The notes under the pieces were generated by a model. It was not told where the DNA came from, ran no database searches, and saw only the letters and a list, made by a program, of their open reading frames with translations. Of a DNA stretch of 64,000 nt, positions 37,298 to 48,060 are shown one piece after another. Where the stretch lies: the NCBI RefSeq assembly GCF_034190915.1, contig NW_026947489.1, positions 54,436,001 through 54,500,000 on the forward strand, given 5' to 3'. This DNA is from Cavia porcellus (taxonomy: Eukaryota > Chordata > Mammalia > Rodentia > Caviidae). Within the stretch, counting starts at the first letter, position 1; each line of letters begins with the position of its first letter. The position numbers were made by a program, and so were the translations under genes.

Positions 37298-37388
37298 CTT
37301 TCACATACCCTATGGTCTTTCGGTGCTGGTTGGACTCCTCAGTTCTCCATTTGGTGTATTTCTGCAGGCATATTCTGTTACTTATGAT

Positions 37389-37389
<1 letters not shown>

Positions 37390-37441
<52 letters not shown>
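37390..37441 (+). repeat. (GA)n microsatellite
   Basis: About 25 uninterrupted GA units on the sense strand, followed by impure GAAAG. Confidence 0.95.
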
Positions 37442-37445
<4 letters not shown>

Positions 37446-38129
37446 AGAAACAGAGAAAAGGAAAGGAGAGAGGGGAAAAGTCAGAAAGCCAGAAAAAATA
37501 TTCCCAACATGTGGCACAGTCATGGTTTTTATTATTGTTTCTTTATAATATAATCTTGACAGTAACCTTCTACCACTCTTATATACATAATTTGTTAGAA
37601 GTAAGCTAGTAAGACCAACCCACACTGTAAGAAAAGCAATTATACACAGCTTTGAGTGCTCAGAGCCAGAGACAATACGACCACTATGGGCAACCTCATG
37701 AGAAGCCATCATTTACAAACACTTGGTTCTCAAGCAATGAACATAATTCATGAAATGGAAGACTCTACTCTGGAAGAAAGTGTATTGTACTGTGACCTGG
37801 TCTATCCTCTAAGTAGCAAAATACATCTTGCCAGAAAATGATATTTTATCATGAATGATATATGGAGACATGTTTTATTAAAGTGCTAGGTGCGTAGTTT
37901 AGATTAGTATAGCTTGCCATTAGATTGTCTTTCTCATCCCAAATCATACAATATGAAATATAAAAGCCATGCATCAGATTCTTAAGAAAGGCTTTGGTTT
38001 AAATTTTTAAAAATACATCTGGATAAGTATTTGCCTTTGAAAATATTTCTATTCATATTTGTATAGCTCTTTGGTTATATAAATACATATTTACATATCA
38101 GTACGTGTCTTGGTCTCCTCCGAGTTATT
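37442..38129. other. intron, nothing recognised
   Basis: No recognisable gene or repeat. Short ORFs only. Confidence 0.5.
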
Positions 38130-38265
38130 AGAGTAAGCCCACATGACAGCCTGTGTTGTCTGCACTATTTCCTACCATATCCCCAAGGGTCCTAGAAAGA
38201 TTCCTGGAATTTAAGAAATGACCTATAAATATTTATGAGTGAATTAGTAAATCTGTAATATAGGC
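38130..38265 (-). mobile_element. L2-type 3' end, antisense
   Basis: ATATCCCCAAGGGTCCTAGA, AAGATTCCTGGAA and ATAAATATTTATGAGTGAAT are the antisense L2 3'-end landmarks. Confidence 0.6.
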
Positions 38266-41080
38266 AAGACAAACATTTTATCCCAAGTTTTCTGGAGAAA
38301 GAAGCAGATGCCCTAGGAGCTTTGTGGCGAACTTCTGAACACAAGATCTCTAACTGGGCAATTTTTTTCCCTCTCATGAGTGACAGCTTAAGAGACAAAA
38401 GTCCCAAACTTTCTCTACACTGCTTTCATCTATCATGATGTTTATTGAAAGGTAAGACTACATTGATTCTAAAAAGTTTTCCAGTAAATATTTGATGAAT
38501 AGATGAAAGTCGGACAAGATGTCTTATAAGTGAATGAATTCGGGCTGATTGATGTAGAGAAAAGAAAGCAACTTAGTAATGAAACTTGTTTCCCTCCCTA
38601 AATATATTCAGTACGACTGGCTTTTGGCCAACAGCCCTCACTACTGTCATAGAAAATAGATCGCAATTGTCTGTTGAAAAGCTATCGACAATCTCTAGCC
38701 ATGTCTTTATTAGAAGATTACTATTTTGGGGTAGGCTTGCTGAATACTGAGAGCAGCTTCCATTTCCCTTGATCTAGATGGGTAAGCAGATGACTGTAAC
38801 CACACATTTGTGGCTTGGAGTTCATAGGATGCAGGACTTTATGGTGTGCTAGGTATTACTGCTTTACAGATTATGGTTTTCAAATCTAGCAATTAGGACT
38901 TCCTGTTGGATTTGTGGTCTGCTTTATGGATGCACTGTCAGCAAATGATCATGATGTTTTAAAATATATCCTCCTAGAATGAATCCTCACCATATAAAAG
39001 AACCACAGGAGAACTCATTGCAATACAGATAGAATCTCTGGCCTTAATTTTAGAACTTTCAGACATAGTATGCTGAAAAATTGAAGAATTCTAGATTTCA
39101 AGTGATTTTGATACAAATAATGTAAAGAATTGAATTACAGATCAGCCAGAACCTGCTTGCATGTACAACTATGTATTCTTTTGGAGAAATAGCATCAACC
39201 ACTAAAATGTGAGATGCATGAGAATCAGCTAATGTTCCTTAGCTTTATAGCTAGGGAGCAATGAAAGGAAGTCATAGACTTAGTGCCTGTGATTTTTACA
39301 TTTACTAGCAAGTAAGCTCAACATGGTTAATGCAAACTGTGTGGGAAGCTCAACTACTGTCCAGCTCTCTTCTTTGCCAGAACTAAATAAAATATTCTCA
39401 AGAAGCAGCAAGTCTGAATGATAGGGTTCAGGTGTCCTCAGAACCAGTGCTAACCCCAGAGAGATCCACTTCTGAGCCAGGTATCAGGGCTCAGGTCACA
39501 GATCTCACTGGGTTCTGACACCATCTTCATACCAGGCTGGGGCATCTCTAAGAGATTTTTGCAAATGACTTTTATATTCAATTTCAGCTTTTAGATCTCT
39601 TCTCTAATATTGATGTTGATGAATAAAGTACTAATTTAACACAAAAAGCCCAATGTGGTGTTCAATAAGTTGGCTAAGAGTAGACAACAAATTCCTCCAA
39701 GTAGCTACCTCTGAAGTGGCTACAGTGTATCTGATCTAATATCCATACCGGTCTCCAGCTGTTGGCTTCCCCATTAGAAGTGAACTGCCTCTGAGTTGTT
39801 GCTTCAACTGCAGCACACAGGTGCACTATAAAACTTCACACTGTGTTGAAAAATACTCTGTAAGCTTCAGATGTTATTATGGACACACCTTAATAAATAC
39901 TAGAGAGTAAAGAATTGACTTTGAGGTAAAACATAAGCTTTGGCATCATGCACATCTGATTTTGGAGCATGGGTTTGCTACTCAGTGGATGAATCTTTTA
40001 ATGCTTTCTCTTCTTCTTTTCATCTATTTCATGGCAATATAATCCCGTCTGTGAATATTTCATATCATGATGTGCAAAGACCAGGATGTGATGCTAGAGG
40101 ACCCCAAATACTGAGTATCTCTCCAATTTATCTTAAATCTTGAGAAGATTCAAAGACTATTCCAAGAAAGAGTTGAATCTTCATAGTATTGCTCAGTTAA
40201 AGGTCTTTTGTCAACTTGTGCGCTATTAAAGAAAGAAAAATAAAGAGGAAAAAACTGTGATTTTCCTTGTCTCAGAAAGCTTTACACAAATTTTTCTAAT
40301 AGTCAACTTGTTATCCATTCTCCTACGTCTGTACTTTGTGTCTGTTGGACTTTTGATTTCTTTTCGCTGGCAAGCTTGGTTGTTGCACATAGGAGTGTAC
40401 ATTTTCTTCTTTGTGATTGTTCCCTGAAATTCCCAGGAAAAATCTCAATTCTCTTTCATAACACCCCAATCATATACATAATCACTGAGGATTCACTTGT
40501 TCTCTTCTTGCTTGAAGATATACAAAATAAGAAGGATACTAGTGATTTGTGGTGTTTTTTCCACAAAAGAGGTTAGCTTTCATCTCTATATCTCAACTAG
40601 AACTCCTTTAGATAATGCTTTATAAATTTTAATAACAAATAATTAATCATTGATTAATAATTAATAATAATTAAATGCTTTATTAATTTTAAGAATAACA
40701 AATGTGACAATCATATTTATTCATTGACTGATTACTTAGTAGTCGGCAATTGGACAAAGGCCAGGATCCATGGATAAGAGAGAACAGAAAAAATTTTTAA
40801 AGTTTCTACCTATGTTAGCCTTGTTGTTTTTATTTTTCTCTTTGCTATCACATAAAAAAAAAGGAAACAAAGCTGTGGTAGGAATTAATGGAGTTGATTT
40901 CATTGGAGAAGGAGTTCTGAGGAGCACGGGGGAGGCAGGGGGTATGGAGCACACTGGAGTGGCAAAAGAAAAGAGGAGTAGGGAGCTGTGCAGAGAAGGC
41001 AGGGGGAGGCAGCACGGGCGTTTGTGAGGTTAGCAGAGGCCACACCCTTCCTAGTTACTAATCCAGAACCACCAGGATAT
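38266..41080. other. intron; possible MIR at 39.9 kb
   Basis: GCTTTGGCATCATGCACATC, TTTGCTACTCAGTGGATG (39938-39990) is MIR-like in sense, weakly. The rest is unassigned. A local ATTAATAATTAATAATTAA run occurs around 40640-40675. Confidence 0.4.
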
Positions 41081-41267
41081 AGCTGTCTCATCAGTTCCAG
41101 CTGTTAGAGCACAACCCATATACAGAGCTGCTTAAAGCACAGAAATTTCTCCCAGTTCTAGCAGCTGGAAGTGCAAGATCAAGTTGCTGGCAAACTTATT
41201 GTCTCTCAAAGACAAGGTTCCTGGCTTTTATATTGCCATTTTCTCATCATATCTGCATAGCATGGGT

Positions 41268-41326
<59 letters not shown>

Positions 41327-41500
41327 CAGAGACAGACAGAGAGACAGAGAGAGAGGCAGACAGACATACATACAGACAGAAACAGAGAGACAAAGAGCAT
41401 GAACACGCTTAATGTCTGGTCTCTAAGAGCACTAATGTCACTAGGAAAGCTTCATTCCATGACATCCCTACCATCCAGTTGGCAGCTTGTTTCTAGCTCT
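41081..41500 (-). mobile_element. MLT1/MST-type MaLR LTR, antisense, split by a GA array
   Basis: TAAAGCACAGAAATTTCTCC, CAGTTCTAGCAGCTGGAAGT and GCAAGATCAAGTTGCTGGC, then after the purine array GGTCTCTAAGAGCACTAATG, CATTCCATGACATCCCTACC. This is the reverse-complement order of MLT1/MST LTRs. Confidence 0.7.
41269..41392 (+). repeat. (GA)n/(GACAGA)n array inside the LTR
   Basis: Purine-rich sense strand: pure GA, then GACAGA, then GACAGACATACA-type variants. Confidence 0.95.
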
Positions 41501-41753
41501 CTTGTTTCTTAATCATTTAATATAGGACAGTCCTCAGTCTGGCACATACTAGAATGTGTAAATGCTTCCTTAAAATTCTAACATACTTCATAAATTAGTC
41601 ATGAACAAGCCTTTAAAAGAGACTTCTTAAGAATCTTGGAACACTTTGGGTAGCACAATGCATCACCAGGATACGTATGGGGTCTCACAGTACTTCATTC
41701 AGGACTACTCTTCAGGCCTGGGGTTGTACCTGCAAAAATTTATTATTTGGAAG

Positions 41754-41775
41754 TTTTTTTTTTTTTTTTTTTTTT
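41754..41775 (+). repeat. T22 homopolymer
   Basis: Pure T tract without an ID body next to it. It directly precedes the 60-bp tandem array, so it might be the reverse-strand A tail of an unrecognised element that contains the array. Confidence 0.8.
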
Positions 41776-41817
41776 ATAGCTTCATTTTTTGCCTTGCAAA
41801 AGAGAATGTATCAGCTT

Positions 41818-42025
41818 CTCCCATGAGCCAGCAATAATCATGTGGGCTGGGAGGAGCACCAAAAAGCCACCTGGTGCCCTCCTGTGAGCGAGTGGCAGTC
41901 ATGGGCTTGTAACAGAACTGAGAAGCCACCATGCACTCTCCCATGAGCCCAGTGGCAGTTGTGGGCTTGGAGGAAACCAATAAGCCAGCCCATGCTCTCC
42001 TGTGAGCCAGCTGACATTCAGGCTT
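41818..42025. repeat. ~60-bp tandem repeat, about 3.5 units
   Basis: Units begin CTCC(C/T)(A/G)TGAGC at 41818, 41879, 41938 and 41997, with periods of 61, 59 and 59 bp. Each contains GAGCCAG, GTGGGCTTG or similar, and AAGCCA. Units are clearly related but diverged. Family unknown. Confidence 0.8.
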
Positions 42026-42440
42026 AAAGAAAAGAAGACCAAAACAAGTGTATGTTAATGACTTAAGTAAAAAGAAAGGCAATGCAATACAACTTGTGGG
42101 AAGTCCAGGAAAGTCAGAACTCTCTTAGGAGTAAGGACTCTCTGCAAGTGAAGATAAGGACTTTTCTGGATCACCATATTTATTGGGTTTTCACAGATTC
42201 AAGGGATGTAAGACGAGGAGGGTGCATTGGAGGCAAAAAAAAACCCTCAAAATTAGAACAGAAGAGTAAATCTTGCTAATTAAGAGAACTGTTTGATCTC
42301 TGAGAATGATAACTTTTTTGCTCTGAAATAGGAATGTCAGCAGCCCACGGGGGCTGCCTCAGCTGTGGTGTCATCTTGACTTCAGGACACTGTGAATATG
42401 AGCTTTTCCAACATAGCCAGGTCCCCTGGTCAGAAACTTA

Positions 42441-42810
42441 ACCCTTCTATAGCCGGTCTCTCACAGTACTGGATGCTGAAGGACTGAAACCAAGGTGTCA
42501 ACTGGGCCGTGCTCTCAGTAGGTTCTGGGGATGGATCTCTTGACTTGTGTAGCCACTGGGAAATGTCAGCAATCCTTGGCATTTTTGGGTTTACAAATAT
42601 ATGCCCTGTCTCCATCTTACATCTTTTTTTACTCTTTGGGGCTCTGTGTCCAGATCTCCCTCTTTTGGTAAGAACGGCAGACAATGGATTAGGACCATCA
42701 TGATCACTACCACATCTTCCTAACTTGATTATGTTGCCAGTACCCTCTTCCCAAATTGGGCCATCTTTACAAGCTTGGGGACTCACAGCTTCAACCCATC
42801 ATGTCAGAAG
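42441..42810 (-). mobile_element. MLT1-type MaLR LTR, antisense
   Basis: AGCAATCCTTGGCATTTTTG, CTCTGTGTCCAGATCTCCCT, AATGGATTAGGACCATCATG, ACTTGATTATGTTGCCAG and TTCCCAAATTGGGCCATC follow the antisense MLT1 order. An ORF of 118 codons over it is not a gene. Confidence 0.75.
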
Positions 42811-42879
42811 ATACAATTAAGCCCATAACAAGTTTTCAGTGAAATTTTTGTAACTTTTTTCTAATGGGAAGTCACTGTA

Positions 42880-43090
42880 TTCCTTTTTTTATTAAGCTTT
42901 TATTTTTTATTTGTGCACTTTGCCATACATAATGACTACATTACTTGGTAGTTGGTGCAGGTGTATAAATGTCTCGATTCTGTTTTCGTCTCCTTTCCCT
43001 CTTCACCTCCCTCTCATCTCCCTCCATCTTCTCATCTCCTTCCTTATTGAGAAAGATCTATCTTCCTACCAGATTTCTTAAACAAGACTC
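42880..43090 (-). mobile_element. LINE-1 3' end, antisense
   Basis: TTTTTATTAAGCTTTTATTT followed by a pyrimidine-rich CCCTTTCCCTCTTCACCTCC tract looks like the reverse complement of an L1 3' UTR with its purine-rich segment. Confidence 0.5.
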
Positions 43091-43591
43091 ATAATTCTAA
43101 TTTTATATTATCTATTTTCCAAAATGGATCATATAGGAGTTAAAAGTCAAACTAAATGTGAAAAAGGAGGGTAACTCAAGGATAGAGGTATTCAAACACA
43201 AAGCACTAGTAGAAAAATCCAGGGAGTACAGGATGAAAACATCAAAGCTGATCGAATTTCCAAGTGCAGTTTTGTTTCCTGTAAGTAGGACTGAACACAC
43301 ATTTGCAAGGAATTCAATGAAAAACATGTCTAAGATAATGACGTGCCCACACACTTGAGAAAGAGTGAGCACTCATTGAAGGCAAAGGTGAGAAGGCTTT
43401 GCATAGAATAAACAAAACATAGACAGGAAGAGGCATCGTTGGTGAGGAAACACAACACAGGCATAAGGAGCCCACTTAGGAATCAGGAAAGGAACACAAA
43501 GTCAATGCAAAACCAAGAGCCTGGGAGCAAGGCCAGGCTTGGAACAAGGGCAGAGAATCTGCCTTTCTTTCTCCGGTCAGCCTGGACATTA

Positions 43592-43702
43592 CAGGGGTTT
43601 ATTAAATTTTTTTTTGTCTTTTTTTCGTTTTTATTGGTACCAGGGATCGAACTCACGACTGCCTTCCGTTGAGCTAAATCCCCAGCCCCAGGGGTTTATT
43701 AA
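43592..43702 (-). mobile_element. ID-type SINE lacking its central part, perfect 14-bp TSD
   Basis: Body 43606-43688: T tail, TTATTGGTACCAGGGATCGA, ACTCACGACTGCCTT joined directly to CCGTTGAGCTAAATCCCC. The stretch of about 22 bp between GACTGCCT and CCGCTGAGC in full copies is missing. CAGGGGTTTATTAA flanks it exactly at 43592-43605 and 43689-43702. Confidence 0.93.
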
Positions 43703-44523
43703 TTTGACCTTGAGTTTCAGTGCAGTGGGACACTGCCACTGTCAAAGAAATTTTGTAATAATAACATTGGGAATAAAACAACAATGTATACAAAACAATG
43801 AATGCTCTGAAGGTCCCTCTAGAATTTAGTGTCCAGGATAACACAGGATGAATAATAAACTATATCATCCTGATGTCCTTGGGTCCTCACACTGAAATTC
43901 TGCAGAATGGTATCTCTTGAACAGAGGAACACAGGTTGGAAGTCACAGAGACAGGACAAGGGTTTCCAGAGTTGCTCCTATAAGACAACAGTAAGGAGAG
44001 TTCAAAGGAGCATCTTGACACCTGGGGCTGTGTATGTAACTCTTATTGGCAGTAAATAAATCCTCCAAACTTATCATATAAATGCTGAGCAAGTGTACTC
44101 TCTGTCATATGAAAGGTATGCACGATAAATACCTTCAAAAGAAAAATATGTTTCCCATCTTGTGAACAGAAGTGCTCAAACTTGAATTGTAATTAGATCA
44201 ATGTTCAATTTTTCTTTGCTACCCGAAATAATTCTCAATCTCTTTTATCTTTTTCTGAGTCTGTTTTCCAAATCCTTAGACTTTGCTTCCAAATATGCTT
44301 TGATGTTTCCATTTTCCATTTATCTTTTGTATTATAGAACTGAAATCTGCTATCATTTATTTATATCTAAAGGGATTGTGAAGTCCTAGTATAGCTGAGA
44401 CATTATACCAGATGCAGGTGATATAACATGACCAAAAAGATGTAAGCTTGAACTTCAGAGAGTGTAGAATTTCTGCTTCCATATGTTTCAACTTTGTAAA
44501 ATTATAATTTTTACTTATTTATT
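43703..44523. other. intron, nothing recognised
   Basis: No gene or repeat family identified. Confidence 0.5.
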
Positions 44524-44548
44524 TGTGTGTGTGTGTGTGTGTGTGTGC
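44524..44548 (+). repeat. (GT)n microsatellite
   Basis: About 12 GT units. Confidence 0.9.
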
Positions 44549-44590
44549 ACTGTTGATTAAACCTAGGACCTCTAAGCTACACTCCTAGTT
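44549..44590 (-). mobile_element. ID-type SINE fragment, antisense
   Basis: TGTTGATTAAACCTAGGACC, TCTAAGCTACACTCCTAG is the reverse-strand order of an ID element (box B to 5' end) with the middle missing. Confidence 0.55.
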
Positions 44591-44599
44591 TTTGTTTGT

Positions 44600-44722
44600 T
44601 TAGTTTTTTTTTGTTTTTGTTTTTGTTTTTTTTTTTTTTTCTTTTTGAGGTAGGATCTTGCTACATTGCCTGTGCTGGGCTCAGAATTTCAATCCTCCTT
44701 CCTCAGTGTCCCATGCCCAGTT
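44600..44722 (-). mobile_element. B1-like SINE, antisense, with T/TTTG tail
   Basis: T-rich tail with (TTTTTG) units, then CTTTTTGAGGTAGGATCTTG, CTACATTGCCTGTGCTGGGC, TTTCAATCCTCCTTCCTCAG and CCCATGCCCAG. Reverse-strand B1/Alu order. Confidence 0.8.
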
Positions 44723-46599
44723 TCACTTTACATAATATATATGATTCTCTCATTGACATATATTGCTCTAAAAGCATGCCTGTGGAAACTTTTGCTTTGC
44801 TTTTAAGGCATTTTGACTGATTGGATGAAGCCCATCTATATTATCAAGGATAGTCTCATTTTCCTGAAAGAAACTGAGCCGAGCTCACCTCATCTGGAAA
44901 ATATCTCCATGTCCACACTTAAATGACTGTCTTATTGAATAGGTTGTACACTAACAGCTTTTCAAGTTAACACAAAAAACTAACCATCTGGGGTACTTTT
45001 ATATATCTTGCATTTGGCATCTCAAGTGACAAGATAAGCAGTTGTCTAGTTTAATCTACAGACACTAAGAACTGATTTAACAGTTTTCTAATCAAGGGTT
45101 CTAAGTGTTCTAAATGCATGTGTTTAATATTAAATTTGTGTTTTATAAAGTTACTGCTTGTATTTTCTCTCTCATTGTATTTTTTTTTTTTTGTATTACA
45201 AAGAAAAGATTAATTTAGGGCACTAATTTTTAAAAATTTCTTAAAACTTCAAATAATATTTCTATATGCACAGAAACAAAACCAAATGGAATCTTGTGCC
45301 TGTGATCACAATAATCAGTTATTATTTATTTGGTTTCTTTGTGTTTTTAATTTCTTTTGGAGAGCATCAGTTTTGTTTTTTATGTGTTTGTTTGTTTGGA
45401 AACTTCTCTTTTTGAACTAGAAAGTCAGTTTTTACTGGTTATGAAACCTTGCTGCTGTTAAATTTTTAAAGATGATCCAAGTTAAAGAAAAGGAAGCTAG
45501 TTGTTCTAGTCTTATTACTCATGAAATAATCCAATGGAAAAGCCTTTGTTATACTCCTACTTTTTCTCTTCAAAATTTTTCTTTCTACTTTGAGTTTTCA
45601 CTTACTTTGGCATCCAGCTAGCACTCAGTATACTGTTACCAACCAATATCTACTCTCCAAAGGAATGTTGCAGATTTAGAGAACTTTGTGCGACTTTTTG
45701 ACCTTCAGGATCCTAAAGGGGCTGAATCTCTAATGATAAAAGTGCAAGTATTTTTAGACTTGGGAAACGAGGTGAGGATATGAAAATTAAGGTATACTAA
45801 CATTCAAGGCTGCCAAAGGCTGGTCCTAAAATTACATTGCTTTTAAATACCTCTCCCACCAACAATATAAATAAATTTCTAACTCTCTTCACTATTTGAA
45901 TCTCTGATCTTCCAGACTCTTCTATACTTACACATAATGCCCAAAATGCACCAGCGCCACCTATGTAGCCCTGATGTGTACCACCTACAAAAACCACTTC
46001 CTCTTGTAATACAAAGCTAGAGGTTCTGAAGAAAGACCTCTCTTTGCAGATTTTTTAAATAGATACAACAGTGGGAAATTAGGAAATATGACCATGGATG
46101 TTCATGAAGGCAGGCTCAGAAAGTCTTTTAATGCCTTCAGAATTTTTCTTATTACGTTTGGGCTATTGAACAAATTAACATGAATCTAGACTTCAATATG
46201 TATACATGGCTTAGACTGAATCTTTGAAAGAAAGAAATATTTGAAGGGCAGAAAAATACATGTTGTGGGGAGAATGGCTCCTGGAAAATGTGTAGTTGAT
46301 GATACAGTGTGAAAACATTTGCTGAGAGATGAAAAGGAAGAAAAATTTTAGTCAAGCCTGAGGGTGGAAATGTGAACTCTCAGGTTGAGTGAAGCAGGTG
46401 TTTAGAACTGGTTTAGAATTTTAGAAAAAAGAAGTAATTGTGCTATTTGCTAGGCTAGGGCAAAAGTGTATTAAGAGACCACCAAGTGAAAGATTTGGGG
46501 TATTTGCTAAGATAATGCATGTTTAGAACAAGTTTTCATATTTTAATTTACACAAGAAGCTTCTAGAGTGCTTTAGAAAAAGTCTTGCCTGTGTCATTA
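44723..46599. other. intron, nothing recognised
   Basis: A+T-rich. A T12 run occurs near 45181-45192. No supported element. Confidence 0.5.
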
Positions 46600-46675
46600 G
46601 TAAAAATTTGATTCAGGTGGTTTGAAGTAGGGTCCAGAAACCAACATTTTAAACAGTTATCCAGATAATTTCATT
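46600..46675 (-). mobile_element. possible MER5-like fragment, antisense
   Basis: TTTGATTCAGGTGGTTTGAA, GTCCAGAAACCAACATTTTA, AACAGTTATCCAGATAATTT loosely fits antisense MER5. Confidence 0.4.
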
Positions 46676-46689
46676 TCTTTTTAAATCAC

Positions 46690-47315
46690 TCGGTAGAAAA
46701 AATTCATCAATTAAAGTGTACAATTTAAGATTCTTAGTACGTTCATGGAATTTTATAGCAATCACCACAGTCTAATTTCAGGTAATTTCCACCCCCTAAA
46801 ATAGATCTATCTATCTCATTAAAAGTCACTCTGAAGTTTCCAATTTTAAGATATCTACTAACCCACTTTCAGTCTTTATAGATTTGTCTATTCTGGACAG
46901 TTTATGTAAATAGAGTCACGTAACAAGTTATATTTGTGACTAGCTACTTCTACTTAGCATAATGTTTTCAAAGTTTATTCAAATGTAGTTTTCTAAATTT
47001 AAATACTTATATTTTATTCCTATTTATTGCTGAATAATAGTCTGTTATTCATTCATACAACATTTTATCCATTCACCAGTCAGGGGGCCTGTAGCTGCCT
47101 TGACCTTTGGCAGTTATGAACGGTGCTGGTATGAACCAGTTCATACAGATTTTTACAGGAACATTTGTCTTTCTTTCTCTTTGGGACTTCTTAGGATTAG
47201 CATTTGTTCTATCATATGAGAACTCTCATTTATTATTTTGAGAAACTACTGAGTTGATTCCTCAGTGAATACAGTGCTTGTCATTTTCACACTTCATAAA
47301 AACACTAATTTAGAT
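46690..47315 (-). mobile_element. LINE-1 (old, L1M-like) 3' region, antisense
   Basis: AGTGTACAATTTAAG, TTTGTCTATTCTGGACAGTT, TATGTAAATAGAGTCACGTA, CTTAGCATAATGTTTTCAAA, ATTGCTGAATAATAGTCTG, CATTTTATCCATTCACC follow the well-known antisense L1M 3' order. Confidence 0.8.
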
Positions 47316-47590
47316 AATTGTTTGGGGATTGTAAGGCAGGAAGAAAAGAGATATTCATGAGAGTTTGATAACAAGTTCCTCAAAGTGAAGGTAAGAACTG
47401 GAAGAGAGAAAATTGTTTAGAAAATAAATACAGGACAATGGTGGGAGGTAAGAAGTAGCAAGTGGTGAATTAAGGATCCCTGCTGGAAAGTGAACAAACG
47501 AGTGGGCATTTTTATAAGATTAAGTGATACCAGAGAGTCAATGAGAACTCATGTTTAATAAAAGAAATTTTGGCAAAATTTTACTCAGCC

Positions 47591-48060
47591 CATTAGTCAG
47601 TTTTTCAATGGCTGAGGCATACAACTGGCACCTTCAAATTAAAGGGGAGATGTTACGATGGCCTGTAAATTTCCTCAGATGTTTCACGTTGCTGGTGTCT
47701 CTGATTTCCTGGAGTTTTACTGCACATTTTATCTCATTCCCACAGCTTCATGAAATGTCCTTTCATGGGCTGCTTGTCCAACTTTCCAACTTTCATGTTT
47801 TCATGGGAGCCAGTTCATGGTCAGCTACATTCAGGGCAAAAATCCTCATGACCAAGCAGCAGGGCAGAGCAAAGATGCTCAGTTCATGGAGATAAATAAG
47901 CAGAGCAGGGAGGAGTACTGAGGAAGATGTAGCAAGAGACCAATATGGATCCCAAATATGCTCTGCCATGACTTTCCAGACACACACATCCAGAAATATG
48001 CTTTACTAATGAGGCTCTCATGCCAAACAAGTTAACACAAGTAAAGTTAATGGTGCCGTT
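47591..48060 (-). mobile_element. left (3') LTR of a MaLR provirus, with insertion
   Basis: CATTAGTCAGTTTTTCAATG, GCTGAGGCATACAACTGGCA, CCTTCAAATTAAAGGGGAGA aligns with the start of the right LTR at 49580. After a foreign 135-bp block it resumes at 47790 with CATGGGAGCCAGTTCATGGT, GCTCAGTTCATGGAG, AATATGCTTTACTAATGAGG and AAGTTAACACAAG. Orientation is antisense to CNTNAP2. Confidence 0.65.
47655..47789. repeat. 135-bp copy of MaLR internal sequence inserted in the LTR
   Basis: Matches 48545-48679 in the same orientation with about 5 mismatches by eye (roughly 96% identity) and no gaps, at a constant offset of 890 bp. Similarity starts and stops abruptly at both ends. Both sides continue as LTR, with only about 10 bp of LTR missing compared with the right LTR. 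Confidence 0.85.
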
